From NCBI GenBank assembly GCA_963204745.1, contig CAUJHF010000056.1, positions 95,349 to 159,348 on the forward strand: a stretch of 64,000 nt of DNA. The letters are read 5' to 3'. Source of the stretch: Pseudomonadota bacterium. GTDB taxonomy: Bacteria > Pseudomonadota > Gammaproteobacteria > Steroidobacterales > GCA-2729495. The notes beneath the pieces were generated by a model. It was not told where the DNA came from. It was given only the letters and a program-made list of their open reading frames with translations, and searched no databases. Position numbers and translations under genes: made by a program. Below are positions 27,337 to 35,606 of this stretch, one piece after another. How positions within the stretch are numbered: the stretch's first letter is position 1; every line of letters begins with the position of its first letter.

Positions 27337-28696
27337 CTGCATCTCCTCCCGAAGCGGGCCTGCGGCAAGTCGCCCAGAATGTAGCAAAACGACCACGCCA
27401 GCCGGCAACTTGTTTCGCTCGCTCGCATTTCCAGTCTTCGATCATGTCGAGCAAGGCCTGGCAGAATTTCCACACGATCACCAGCAGAACGGCGATCTCC
27501 AGCGCCTCGAAGACACGGTAATACTCCCAGAACCATATCGGTACAGCGACAAACAGCAGCCCTCCCGTGACATAGGCAGCCATCATGGCAAGTCCTCTCA
27601 GCACAAGACCGATGGCCGCGAACAGCAGGAACGCCACCAGCACCGCGACGCGAAGCCTGAACGCCGAGCCTGCGCCAGGCGCTGTGCGCAGGGGAGCCAG
27701 CCGAACGGTATGGGCGAGTAACTCCACGCCGGGCAGCACGCCGCTCGGCGTCAGCCAGAAATCACCGGATGCCGGATGCGTCGCACCGATCAGCACAACG
27801 CGATCGCCAAACAGCCACGCGTCATCACGGTCGATCTGCGCATCGAGAATGGTTGCAGCAGAAACCGCTGCCGCATCGACGGAAAGCGCTGAGGCGGCCG
27901 GCCCTGTCAGGCGCGGCCCGATCAGCAGCAGTTGCCCGGCAGGATCGCGGGCGGGCTGGCAACTGTTCTGGACAGGTGGCGCAGACGCGCGACGCAAACC
28001 GCGCGGCAAGGGCTCAAGCATGAGCGATAGCCTTGCCGGTATCGATGCCAGCAGGGTCGTACCTTCAGGGGTGCACACTTCCAGCCAGTCGGCCCACTGA
28101 CGCACAACACCACCACTGTCCGTCTCGAAGCTGGCGTGGGCCCAGGCCAGGTTTGTGTTGGTTGCAAATACGTCGTCGAACGGGCTGGCTGCGGCCCTGC
28201 GCCCTCCTCCTGGAGCAGGTTCAAGTCGCTTCGGAAAGATCAGCGGCGCTGGCCCCTGATATGCAGCCAGATAATTCTGCAACAGCAGCTGATCAGCTTC
28301 AGCCCCACCCCAGGCCAGATCGATGTCGACGACGACGGCACGCGGTCGTGCGTGTGTAACTGCCTGCAGCAAGCCAACCAGCGGCTCGCGCGGTGTGGCT
28401 ACAGGCGAACCCCACAGCCGGTGTGTCGCATCGTCGATCTCTACCAGCGTTACCGGAATAACATCGCGCGGCGCAAACCAGCCAGCCGACAAGGTGCGCA
28501 GCGCAAGGTCCAGGTTAAATGGTGAATTTGCCAGCAGCTGCATCGGAGCAGCGACGTGCACTGTACCGGCCAATGCAAACGAGACTGCAACAAGCAATAA
28601 CAGCGTACGGGCACGAATCCGCTTTGAATCAGCATCACGCTCCAGGGTGAAGGTGACGCGCAGCTTTCCGGATGCGATTTTCCACAGGCTGCCCAT
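27329..28696 (-). CDS. CHASE2-domain membrane protein without output domain
   Basis: A 455-residue protein: N-terminal helix (about 30-50), a large periplasmic CHASE2 sensor domain (about 55-340, with PVTLVEIDDATHRLWGSPV, RAVVVDIDLAW, VVLIGATHPASGDFWLTP and LPGVELLAHTVRLA), then three helices (about 345-420) and a short cytoplasmic tail. CHASE2 domains usually sit in front of kinases or cyclases; here none follows, and the C-terminus is only about 40 basic residues. It is the middle gene of a minus-strand trio, 3 bases after the 63-residue gene and overlapping the FecR-like gene. Confidence 0.82.
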   Translation of the reverse strand: MGSLWKIASGKLRVTFTLERDADSKRIRARTLLLLVAVSFALAGTVHVAAPMQLLANSPFNLDLALRTLSAGWFAPRDVIPVTLVEIDDATHRLWGSPVATPREPLVGLLQAVTHARPRAVVVDIDLAWGGAEADQLLLQNYLAAYQGPAPLIFPKRLEPAPGGGRRAAASPFDDVFATNTNLAWAHASFETDSGGVVRQWADWLEVCTPEGTTLLASIPARLSLMLEPLPRGLRRASAPPVQNSCQPARDPAGQLLLIGPRLTGPAASALSVDAAAVSAATILDAQIDRDDAWLFGDRVVLIGATHPASGDFWLTPSGVLPGVELLAHTVRLAPLRTAPGAGSAFRLRVAVLVAFLLFAAIGLVLRGLAMMAAYVTGGLLFVAVPIWFWEYYRVFEALEIAVLLVIVWKFCQALLDMIEDWKCERAKQVAGWRGRFATFWATCRRPASGGDADD

Positions 28697-28699
28697 TGC

Positions 28700-28891
28700 T
28701 CAATCGTCTTTGCTCAGCTGGATTTCGCCTTGTGGGTCCTGCTCGATCAGCTCGGCAACGCGCTCGTAGACATCGGCATTGTCATTCATCTGGGCCTGCA
28801 TTGACGGGTTCTGCTCGCCGACATTGCGAAAGAATCCCGCCGCATCCCGCAGCAGCCTGATTGCGAGTTCGGTATGAGTAACTGATGCCAT
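28700..28891 (-). CDS. Small soluble protein of unknown function
   Basis: A 63-residue, largely helical acidic protein (MASVTHTELAIRLLRDAAGF at its start, ending GEIQLSKDD). The ATG at 28891 has an AGGGAG ribosome site 5 bases away; the longer upstream reading is non-coding. It has no signal, helix or Cys motif. First gene of the small protein-CHASE2-FecR trio. I do not recognise a named family; the cytosolic location suggests it could bind the cytoplasmic tail of the CHASE2 protein, but that is a guess. Confidence 0.75.
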   Translation of the reverse strand: MASVTHTELAIRLLRDAAGFFRNVGEQNPSMQAQMNDNADVYERVAELIEQDPQGEIQLSKDD

Positions 28892-29139
28892 CGCCACTCC
28901 CTGACTGCGAGCCGGGGACCGGTCTTTCCGGCTCCCTGGCCAAGAGCTTAACAAGCAAGGTCGCGTTAGTCGCCAATTCGACCGCATGGGATGCATCTGC
29001 CCGCAGCCCGCAAGCCAGCACTGCGTTTTGCGCACCATGGGCAGTTTGTTGTATGGTCTGGCCATCCCGAATATCCAGTCATCCTGTGGCGCCAAACGAT
29101 CGCTACCCGTATCACTGCTTCGTGGAGGCCAGATCTGTC

Positions 29140-30342
29140 ATGCCAACTCGCAACTTTTCTCTTTTGCCGATCATCGCGGCACTGTTTCTTGCCGCCCCCT
29201 CCGCGGATGCGCAGATCTGGAAGAAAGCCCAGGAGGCTTTGGAGAAAGCCGCACAGAAGGCAGTAGAAGACACGGTGAACGGGGGCGACAGCTCCACTCC
29301 GGCAGACTCCAGAACTGGTACCGATACGGCGGCATCCGGGGCTGCGGGAACGCCCGGGACCGGTGTCTGGGCAAACTACGATTTCGTCGCGGGCGACCGG
29401 GTGCTGTTCTATCACGACTTCGAGGGAACCCGGACGGGCAACTTTCCCTCGCGCCTCGACTATCTGGCCGGCAACCTGGATGTGGTGGAACTCGGCGACA
29501 ACAAGGTACTGCGCATCGGCGAAGGTACGGCCGAGAACGGCCCCGGTGGCAGCGGCTGCTTCACCATCAAGCTTCCTGAGAAGCTGCCCGAGCGTTACAC
29601 CATCGAATACCGCGTGCGCACCAGCGACCCGCTCGCACGGGTCAATCTGGACGTATTTTCGGATGCCAGCGACGACACACCCGACAAGCGCTGCACCTAC
29701 CCGCCAAAAACCCACATCTATGTCGCCCGGGGTGGATCAGGGCTGCAGATGGCAGATGGAGCCAAATCCGGCGCAACCCGGGGCATGCCAAGCAACGAAT
29801 GGGTCGATGTACGTATTGCAGTCGATGGCAACTACTGGAAGATGTACCTGAACGAACAGCGCATCGCCAATGTGCCCAACTACGCTTTCCCGCGCGCCAG
29901 CAAACTGCACGTTTTTGCCGGTGTCTACCGGTACTCGCTGTTTCTGGATGATCTGCGCATCGCTGAAGGTGGCCCTCGGTCGCTCTACGATGATCTGGAA
30001 TCGGCAGGTTTTGTCTCAACCACCGCCATTCGCTTCGATACGGGCAGCGCCGTGCTGAAGCCTGAATCCACCGGCATTCTCAAAGACGTACTGGAGCTGC
30101 TGAAGGACCACCCTGAGGTACGGCTGCAGATCGAAGGCCACACCGACAGCCAGGGAGCAGACGATGCAAACCTGGATCTGTCGGATCAGCGTGCCGGCGC
30201 AGTCGTAGCCTGGCTGAACGGCAACGGCATAGCCGGCGATCGCCTGAAAGCCGTGGGTCGTGGCGAGAAGGATCCGGTCGCCGATAACGGCACCGCCGAA
30301 GGCATGGCCCAGAATCGTCGCGTGGTGCTGCGAAAGCTGTAG
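29140..30342 (+). CDS. OmpA-family outer-membrane/periplasmic protein with lectin-like domain
   Basis: A 400-residue protein from ATG 29140 (GGAGG upstream). Signal peptide (about 1-24, SADA cleavage), a short helical stretch KKAQEALEKAAQKAVEDTVN, a Thr/Ala/Gly linker, then a beta-sandwich domain of LamG/concanavalin type (about 80-285) and a C-terminal OmpA peptidoglycan-binding domain (about 290-400, with FDTGSAVLKPES, IEGHTDSQGADDANLDLSDQ and AQNRRVVLR). The Asp and Arg that grip diaminopimelate in this family are present. It is divergent from the CHASE2 trio, sharing a 248-base intergenic region. Confidence 0.87.
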   Translation: MPTRNFSLLPIIAALFLAAPSADAQIWKKAQEALEKAAQKAVEDTVNGGDSSTPADSRTGTDTAASGAAGTPGTGVWANYDFVAGDRVLFYHDFEGTRTGNFPSRLDYLAGNLDVVELGDNKVLRIGEGTAENGPGGSGCFTIKLPEKLPERYTIEYRVRTSDPLARVNLDVFSDASDDTPDKRCTYPPKTHIYVARGGSGLQMADGAKSGATRGMPSNEWVDVRIAVDGNYWKMYLNEQRIANVPNYAFPRASKLHVFAGVYRYSLFLDDLRIAEGGPRSLYDDLESAGFVSTTAIRFDTGSAVLKPESTGILKDVLELLKDHPEVRLQIEGHTDSQGADDANLDLSDQRAGAVVAWLNGNGIAGDRLKAVGRGEKDPVADNGTAEGMAQNRRVVLRKL

Positions 30343-30430
30343 CCCGGGAAGGGGAACAAGCCCGCCTGCCGAAATGACACGGCCTGTGCGGGCATTCCGT
30401 CGCTCGCACCCGCTTCGCTGCCCTCACCGC

Positions 30431-31213
30431 CTACTCCGCCTTCGGCCATGCGCTGGCGTCGATGGTTTCCAGATAGCCGTGCCAGGTTGCATAGGCGAGC
30501 AGCGGAATCATGATCACGAACAGGATGAAGGCCGTGGCAAAGCCGATCAGCACAGCGGTGATGATGACGGCGGCCCAGTTCAGCATCGCGCGCTTGTTGC
30601 GCAGCACGGCATTGACGCTGGTTACCACGGCGGTCACCGCATCGGTCTCGCGGTCGTCGATCATCGGCAGCGAGAATGCGCTCACGGCAAAGGTAATACC
30701 GGCAAAGACCGCACCGACCATTATTCCGGCCAGCAGATAGGGCCACATCTCGGCGATTGCGGGCTCATTCTCCATCGGCAGAAAAATACTGATCAACGAC
30801 ACGGATCGCGCCCAGACCAGGAATACGACGAGCAGGGTCAGGCCGAAGACCATGGCGTTGCTGAACACCCGGCGAATACCGCGCAGCGAGACGCTCATCA
30901 TCGGCGTCTTGCCCGCTGCAACCTGGCGGCTGACCTCGTAGAGGCCGATCGCCACGATGGGTGCGAGAAACACGAAGCCCGTGAGTGCGGCAAACACCAG
31001 CACGTAACTGCCAAGCTGGAAAGCCAGCCAGGTGACCAGGTAACTGATCAGCACGACCGTAGTGCCGTAACTCAGGGTCGGGCGCCAGGCGCGAATGAGG
31101 TCCCTCCAGCCCAGCCGCAGCCAGCGAAAGGGTGCCTGCGGATCGAGTTGGCGGCACGGAGCCACAAAGGGCAAACCGCGCGGCACGCTGTTTCCGGGTT
31201 GATCAATCTTCAC
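30431..31213 (-). CDS. DUF2189 membrane protein
   Basis: A 260-residue inner-membrane protein with five or six helices (about 50-70, 72-95, 118-140, 160-182, 212-240). Conserved DUF2189 features are RWLRLGWRDLIRAWRPTLSYG near residue 30-50 (in two pieces), LAPIVAIGLYEVSRQ and SLPMIDDRETDAVTAVVTSV. Function unknown; in other genomes it is often close to respiratory or cytochrome genes, and here it lies just downstream of a cytochrome module, separated by a strong hairpin. Confidence 0.88.
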   Translation of the reverse strand: MKIDQPGNSVPRGLPFVAPCRQLDPQAPFRWLRLGWRDLIRAWRPTLSYGTTVVLISYLVTWLAFQLGSYVLVFAALTGFVFLAPIVAIGLYEVSRQVAAGKTPMMSVSLRGIRRVFSNAMVFGLTLLVVFLVWARSVSLISIFLPMENEPAIAEMWPYLLAGIMVGAVFAGITFAVSAFSLPMIDDRETDAVTAVVTSVNAVLRNKRAMLNWAAVIITAVLIGFATAFILFVIMIPLLAYATWHGYLETIDASAWPKAE

Positions 31214-31264
31214 CGCATGCTCCTCGCGTAAAGGGGGCCCTGCCTCATTTGCTCTGGCGACGCT

Positions 31265-31294
31265 TCCCGTTTCCGGCGTTGACCGGAAACGGGA
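31265..31294. terminator. Perfect 12-base-pair hairpin after the cytochrome genes
   Basis: TCCCGTTTCCGG (31265-31276) and CCGGAAACGGGA (31283-31294) with a CGTTGA loop. It lies between the stop of the membrane protein at 31325 and the start of the DUF2189 gene at 31213, both on the minus strand. No U-run follows on either strand, so it may be a pause, processing or leader structure and not a classical terminator. It is the strongest hairpin I noticed in the window. Confidence 0.5.
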
Positions 31295-31324
31295 CCATCT
31301 CGGCTCCGGAGTATAAGCCGCCCG

Positions 31325-31786
31325 CTACTCGTAATAGAAAGCGTTGAACGCGTGATAGCCAATGAAGAACGGCAGCACGATGGCCAGCGCCACATGAATC
31401 ACCAGCCACGCGGTATTCACCGGGTTGCTGTTCAGCCGTGCCAGCGGCTGCTGCAAAAGTCCCAGTGCGACGAGACCGAGGAAGGAAATGCTCATCACCC
31501 GGATGTAGGCATGTCCAAAACTGATCGCGTGCAGGTACAGGAGCAGCGGCCCCAGCGCTCCCTGGTCCCGGTGCAAGGTGAGCAGCCGCGTAGTCGGCGA
31601 CGCGCTGCCCATGCGCGCGACCGACAGTCGCCACTGCATCAGGAAGAACAGCACGAGCACCAGGCCGCTAAGCTGCTTGTAGAGTTCGTTTACCTGCAGG
31701 GCCGCGAGCCACTCCCAGCGCCAGCCCCAGATCGTCTGGGCCACATATGCGGCTATCAGCAGCGCTCCGGTCGTCAGCCACGGCAT
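31325..31786 (-). CDS. Four-helix membrane protein, probable haem b anchor
   Basis: A 153-residue protein started at ATG 31786 (MPWLTTGALLIAAYVAQTIW). Helices at about 5-20, 37-53, 78-104 and 120-146. Histidines sit in or next to helices: two in LLLYLHAISFGHAYIRV and two in WLVIHVALAIVLPFFIGYHA, an arrangement that could hold one or two b haems, as in cytochrome b561-like anchors. It follows two c-type cytochrome genes in the same direction, which supports a quinone-to-cytochrome electron route. The family is not one I can name. Confidence 0.65.
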   Translation of the reverse strand: MPWLTTGALLIAAYVAQTIWGWRWEWLAALQVNELYKQLSGLVLVLFFLMQWRLSVARMGSASPTTRLLTLHRDQGALGPLLLYLHAISFGHAYIRVMSISFLGLVALGLLQQPLARLNSNPVNTAWLVIHVALAIVLPFFIGYHAFNAFYYE

Positions 31787-31797
31787 ATCCGCGCGGC

Positions 31798-32649
31798 CTA
31801 GGGTGACGGTACGCCGGCAGCGGACGCCGGGGACGGAGACGCTGTTGCATTCAGCAGGGCATCGAGGCTTGCAGCCGCGGTGCTTTCGCTCAGCTCTGCC
31901 ATGAACACATCGGCCGATGGCAGGTAGTAGCCCTCGCGCGGCCAGCGTGCGCCGGTCTCCGGCGGCTTGCTGAAGGTCGCTGCCTTGTCGAGGTAGGCCT
32001 GGTAAGCGCCGCGAATCGAAGTACGCACGGCAGCCAGCACGCCGATCATCTGCTCTGCCGTCAGCTGTTTCTCCGGGTATGCCCAGGTGGTTGCGCCCAT
32101 CACCTCGTGCAGTTTCCAGTCGCTTTTCGGACTGTCCTCGTGGTCGTTGTGGCAAGTCACGCAGGCCTCCGTCACGGCCTCATCCGGGAACATCGCGGTG
32201 TACAGACCGGTATCCGGCATGCGGAAGAACTGCGGCTCGCCAGTCTTGCGAATTCGGGCAAATGCCTCCTGCTGCAGCCCCTCAAAGCGGTTGGCGGAAT
32301 TGATCGGCGCATCGGAGCCCAGAAACAGACTGAGGCGCACAGGGTCCTTTTCCAGATTCTTCGCCGTCTCACGCAGGAACAAGGCCGGCAGCGGCCCGGC
32401 CTCCTCCGTGGCCTCACGCCAGTTTTCGCTGAAGCTGAGACCGGCCTTGGTGCCGACGCCGACGATTTCGCGGGTCCACAGGGCGCGGGCAGCATCGTTC
32501 TCGGCCTCAACCAGTGCAAACACCTTCTCAACGGGAATATTTGCATTGGCTGCAGTCTGCTCCGGCAACGGCGGCGGCGCGCTCACGAACAGGTACACGA
32601 TCAGCGCGGCCAGCAGCAAGGAAGTGAGCACGAACAGTGGGCGCATCAT
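31798..32649 (-). CDS. Monohaem cytochrome with Tll0287-like (DUF3365) domain
   Basis: A 283-residue protein with an N-terminal helix (about 5-23, anchor or uncleaved signal), then a domain resembling the Tll0287/DUF3365 haem sensor (about 35-190) that contains one haem c site, CVTCHNDHEDSPK (near residue 163). The tail (about 245-283) is Ala/Ser/Pro-rich. Tll0287-type domains are PAS-like folds with covalently bound haem, seen as redox or gas sensors. The start overlaps the stop of the pentahaem gene by 4 bases. Confidence 0.78.
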   Translation of the reverse strand: MMRPLFVLTSLLLAALIVYLFVSAPPPLPEQTAANANIPVEKVFALVEAENDAARALWTREIVGVGTKAGLSFSENWREATEEAGPLPALFLRETAKNLEKDPVRLSLFLGSDAPINSANRFEGLQQEAFARIRKTGEPQFFRMPDTGLYTAMFPDEAVTEACVTCHNDHEDSPKSDWKLHEVMGATTWAYPEKQLTAEQMIGVLAAVRTSIRGAYQAYLDKAATFSKPPETGARWPREGYYLPSADVFMAELSESTAAASLDALLNATASPSPASAAGVPSP

Positions 32650-33323
32650 CGCAAGGGTTCCTGACGGGGCGTGAATTTCCTGTCTGCCGAATATGGTGAA
32701 GGACCACCACGAAAATACTCCAGGATCCGCGCCGGTGGAATCGCCTCACTCAATTGCTCATGGACTGTCATCAGGTGATTGCCGTGGAAATCGTGGCAAC
32801 CCAGACAACTGTCCCACTGTTCTGCCTCGATGAGCGAAACATGCGAGACATCAAGCGGATCGTTCTTCAGCTTCGTTTCCTCATGACAGTGCCGGCAATA
32901 GTCGATGTTATCGAGCGTGACCCGTACGCCCCGGTGCTCCAGGTGACAGGACACGCAGGACTCCGGATGCAGTGCATCGCGCGCCTTCTGGAAACGCGGC
33001 TCATAGAAGCGGAACACGGGATGGCGCTCCTGCGGAAAATCATGACAGGCCAGGCACTCCCTGCTGCCGGCCTGCTGCAGGCCGAAATCGGCGGCCGTGG
33101 CGCGCAGGCCGAGCAGATGGCGGGCATTGGCCTGCAGTTGCTGGCGCAAGCTGCCCGGTGCGGGCAAGTGGCAATGTTCACAGGCGATGTCATCGTGCCC
33201 ACTGTTCATCGCCCCGCGGGCATGCCAGGCCTCCCGCCCGGGCATCAGGAGCACGAAGAGTGCAAGCGCGCCGGCAGCGAGTCCGAGTATCAGGCCGATA
33301 TTCTGGCGAGTGCGTCTTGCCAT
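32646..33323 (-). CDS. Membrane-anchored pentahaem cytochrome c
   Basis: A 225-residue protein started at ATG 33323 (GAGGG upstream). One N-terminal helix (about 8-28) and five CxxCH haem sites in order: CEHCH, CLACH, CVSCH, CRHCH and CLGCH. The layout resembles NapC/NirT or cytochrome c3-like domains without matching one closely. It probably takes electrons from the quinol pool or a b-type partner. First gene of the pentahaem-Tll0287-membrane protein trio; the EamA gene upstream ends 7 bases before it, so it may belong to a longer transcript. Confidence 0.85.
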   Translation of the reverse strand: MARRTRQNIGLILGLAAGALALFVLLMPGREAWHARGAMNSGHDDIACEHCHLPAPGSLRQQLQANARHLLGLRATAADFGLQQAGSRECLACHDFPQERHPVFRFYEPRFQKARDALHPESCVSCHLEHRGVRVTLDNIDYCRHCHEETKLKNDPLDVSHVSLIEAEQWDSCLGCHDFHGNHLMTVHEQLSEAIPPARILEYFRGGPSPYSADRKFTPRQEPLR

Positions 33324-33330
33324 ACAGCCC

Positions 33331-34194
33331 TCACTGTACCGCCCCTCTTTCTCTTGCGGCAATCTCACGCCTGAGCCGCTCGGCATACGCGATCGAAAGG
33401 CTGCTGCCGACGATGACCGCCATGCCGATAAGCGAGATCAGATCAGGCAGATGCCTGAAGAACAGCCAGCCGAGCAGCGTCGCCCAGACCAGTTGTATGT
33501 AGAGGAATGGCGACAGAAACGATGCGGCAGCGTAACGGAAGGCCCGCGTCAGCATCAGATGACCCGTGCCGCCGTAGATTCCCAGCGAGGCGATCAGCGC
33601 CGCATCGATCCAGCCGGGCATCGGCCCGCCCCAGTACAGCGGAGCGGCCAGCGTCATGGTTACGGTGCCGACCAGCGCGGTATAGAAGAGCATGGTGAGC
33701 GTACTCTCGCCGGGCGAAAGCTGCCGCGTCTGGATCTGATAGGCCGAATAACAGGCCGCAGCCAGCAGCATCCAGACCAGGCCGGGCAGGTTCAGCGCAC
33801 CACCGGGCCGTGCGATCAGCAGGATGCCGACAAAGCCAGTAACAACTGCGAGCACATGGATGCCGGCGATCGATTCCCTGAGCAGCCAGTGCGAGAGCAT
33901 CACCACGACCAGCGGCGTGATGAATACGATGGCCGTGCTTTCGGCCAGCGGCATCAGGGCAAAGCCGGCCATGGAAAAGCCGGTGGTTCCGACCAGCATC
34001 AGCGCACGAACGACCTGCGCTACCGGGCGCTTCGTGGCGATCAGTCCCATGCGCATCGACGGCGCGAGGAGGATCAGCATCATCAGGCAATGGAAACTGT
34101 AGCGACCCCAGACCATCATCGGCACCGGGTAAGTGCGCGACAGATGCTTCGAGGTGGCGTCCAGCGCAGCAAAGCACAGCGTTGCGCCCAGCAT
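33331..34194 (-). CDS. EamA/DMT family transporter
   Basis: A 287-residue protein with ten predicted helices and two EamA repeats (about 1-130 and 145-275), a drug/metabolite exporter. Substrate unknown. The ATG at 34194 cuts into the first helix (MLGATLCFAALDATSKHLSR); the frame is open upstream (about 25 more codons to the CoA-transferase stop), but I see no ATG, GTG or TTG there. Start therefore uncertain, possibly a rare codon. Ends 7 bases before the pentahaem gene. Confidence 0.85.
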   Translation of the reverse strand: MLGATLCFAALDATSKHLSRTYPVPMMVWGRYSFHCLMMLILLAPSMRMGLIATKRPVAQVVRALMLVGTTGFSMAGFALMPLAESTAIVFITPLVVVMLSHWLLRESIAGIHVLAVVTGFVGILLIARPGGALNLPGLVWMLLAAACYSAYQIQTRQLSPGESTLTMLFYTALVGTVTMTLAAPLYWGGPMPGWIDAALIASLGIYGGTGHLMLTRAFRYAAASFLSPFLYIQLVWATLLGWLFFRHLPDLISLIGMAVIVGSSLSIAYAERLRREIAARERGAVQ

Positions 34195-34277
34195 CAGCAG
34201 TACCGCAACACCGGTCTTGTGGGGGCTGTCAGCCGGCGGCCCGGCCGGGACTGCCCCTGCCGGAAAGAGATCCTTCT

Positions 34278-35483
34278 TCAGGCCGGACCTGCAATGATCT
34301 TGCGACTGAGCAGTGTGCCGATCTCGGCATCCGTATAGCCTGCTTCGCGCAGCACTTCGTGCGTATGCTGGCCGGCGCGCGGCACATCGCGATGTACACC
34401 AAAACGGTGCCCGTCCATCTCCAGCGGCAGTGCCGGCAGGCGGGTCTGCTCACCGGCCAGCGGGCCATCGCTGATGGTGATCGGCACCAGCCCGTTATTG
34501 GCAGCCAGATGCGGATCGTCAAACAGGTCTTCGGGCCGTGCGATCGGCGCAAATGGCAGGCCGGTTTTTTCCAGCTTGTCCATCAACTGCTGCTTGCTGT
34601 ATTTGCGAAACGTCGCCTGGATCTGCGGCACCAGACGATCCTTGTGTTTCACACGGTCGTTGTTGGTGTCGAGACTGCTGTCGGCAGCGAGTTCGTGCAG
34701 CCCGAAGGCAGTACAAAAGTCCTTCCACTGCTTGTCGCTGACCACGCCGACAAACACCTGCTTGTCATCGCCGGTCTCAAAGACCTGGTAGATCGCCCAG
34801 GCTGATACGCGCACCGGCATCGGCGCCGCCGGCTTGCCGGTCACCGCCATCTGCGCCATATGCTGGCCGACGAGGAACACCGTACTCTCATAGAGCGAAG
34901 CCACGATGTTCTGGCCCAGGCCAGTCGTATTGCGCTGATGTAGCGCGGCGATGATGCCCACCGCGCCGAACATGCCGCCCTGCACATCGATCACCGAGGT
35001 GCCGGCCCGCAGCGGCTTGCCCGGCGGGCCGGTCATGTACGCCAGACCGCCCATCATCTGCGCGACTTCATCGAGCGACGTACGGTGCTCATAGGGGCCG
35101 GCCAGAAAGCCCTTTTCCGAGCAATAGATCAGCCGCGGGCAGAGTGCCTTCAATGTCTCGTAGCCGAGGCCCAGCCGGTCCATGGTGCCCGGGCGGAAGT
35201 TCTCGATGAGCACGTCCGCCTTGCTGACCAGGCGCAGCACCGCAGCAAGTCCGTCAGGGGATTTCAGATCGACGCACAGGCTGCGCTTGTTGCGGTTGTA
35301 CATCGGGAAATAGCCGGAGCCGGAGCCGGGCAGATGGCGGGTGCTGTCGCCGGCAACCGGCTCTATCTTGATCACATCGGCGCCCAGATCGGCGAGGATC
35401 AACCCGGCCGCCGGGCCCATCACCATGTGCGTAAATTCGATTACCCGCACCCCTGCGAGGGGCAAACCCTGCGAACCTGTCAT
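34278..35483 (-). CDS. CaiB/BaiF family (class III) CoA-transferase
   Basis: Moves CoA between carboxylic acids by the class III mechanism. From ATG 35483 (MTGSQGLPLAGVRVIEFTHM) it has 401 residues. The family blocks GPAAGLILADLGADVIKIEP, RNKRSLCVDLK and LIENFRPGTMDRLGLGYETL are clear, and the catalytic Asp should be the one in SVIDVQGGMFG. It is divergent from an HMG-CoA-lyase-like gene; that pair would make and then cleave a hydroxyacyl-CoA. The actual acid is unknown. Confidence 0.92.
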   Translation of the reverse strand: MTGSQGLPLAGVRVIEFTHMVMGPAAGLILADLGADVIKIEPVAGDSTRHLPGSGSGYFPMYNRNKRSLCVDLKSPDGLAAVLRLVSKADVLIENFRPGTMDRLGLGYETLKALCPRLIYCSEKGFLAGPYEHRTSLDEVAQMMGGLAYMTGPPGKPLRAGTSVIDVQGGMFGAVGIIAALHQRNTTGLGQNIVASLYESTVFLVGQHMAQMAVTGKPAAPMPVRVSAWAIYQVFETGDDKQVFVGVVSDKQWKDFCTAFGLHELAADSSLDTNNDRVKHKDRLVPQIQATFRKYSKQQLMDKLEKTGLPFAPIARPEDLFDDPHLAANNGLVPITISDGPLAGEQTRLPALPLEMDGHRFGVHRDVPRAGQHTHEVLREAGYTDAEIGTLLSRKIIAGPA

Positions 35484-35606
35484 CAACTGCGCCTTTTTCG
35501 TGTTATGTCTGTTGCCGGCACCGGCTGGCACCGGCAATCGGGTGCTGGATTATCCACCACCCCGGCCCCATATAGAATAATCACCTGCAGCAACCAGGAA
35601 TCCAGC

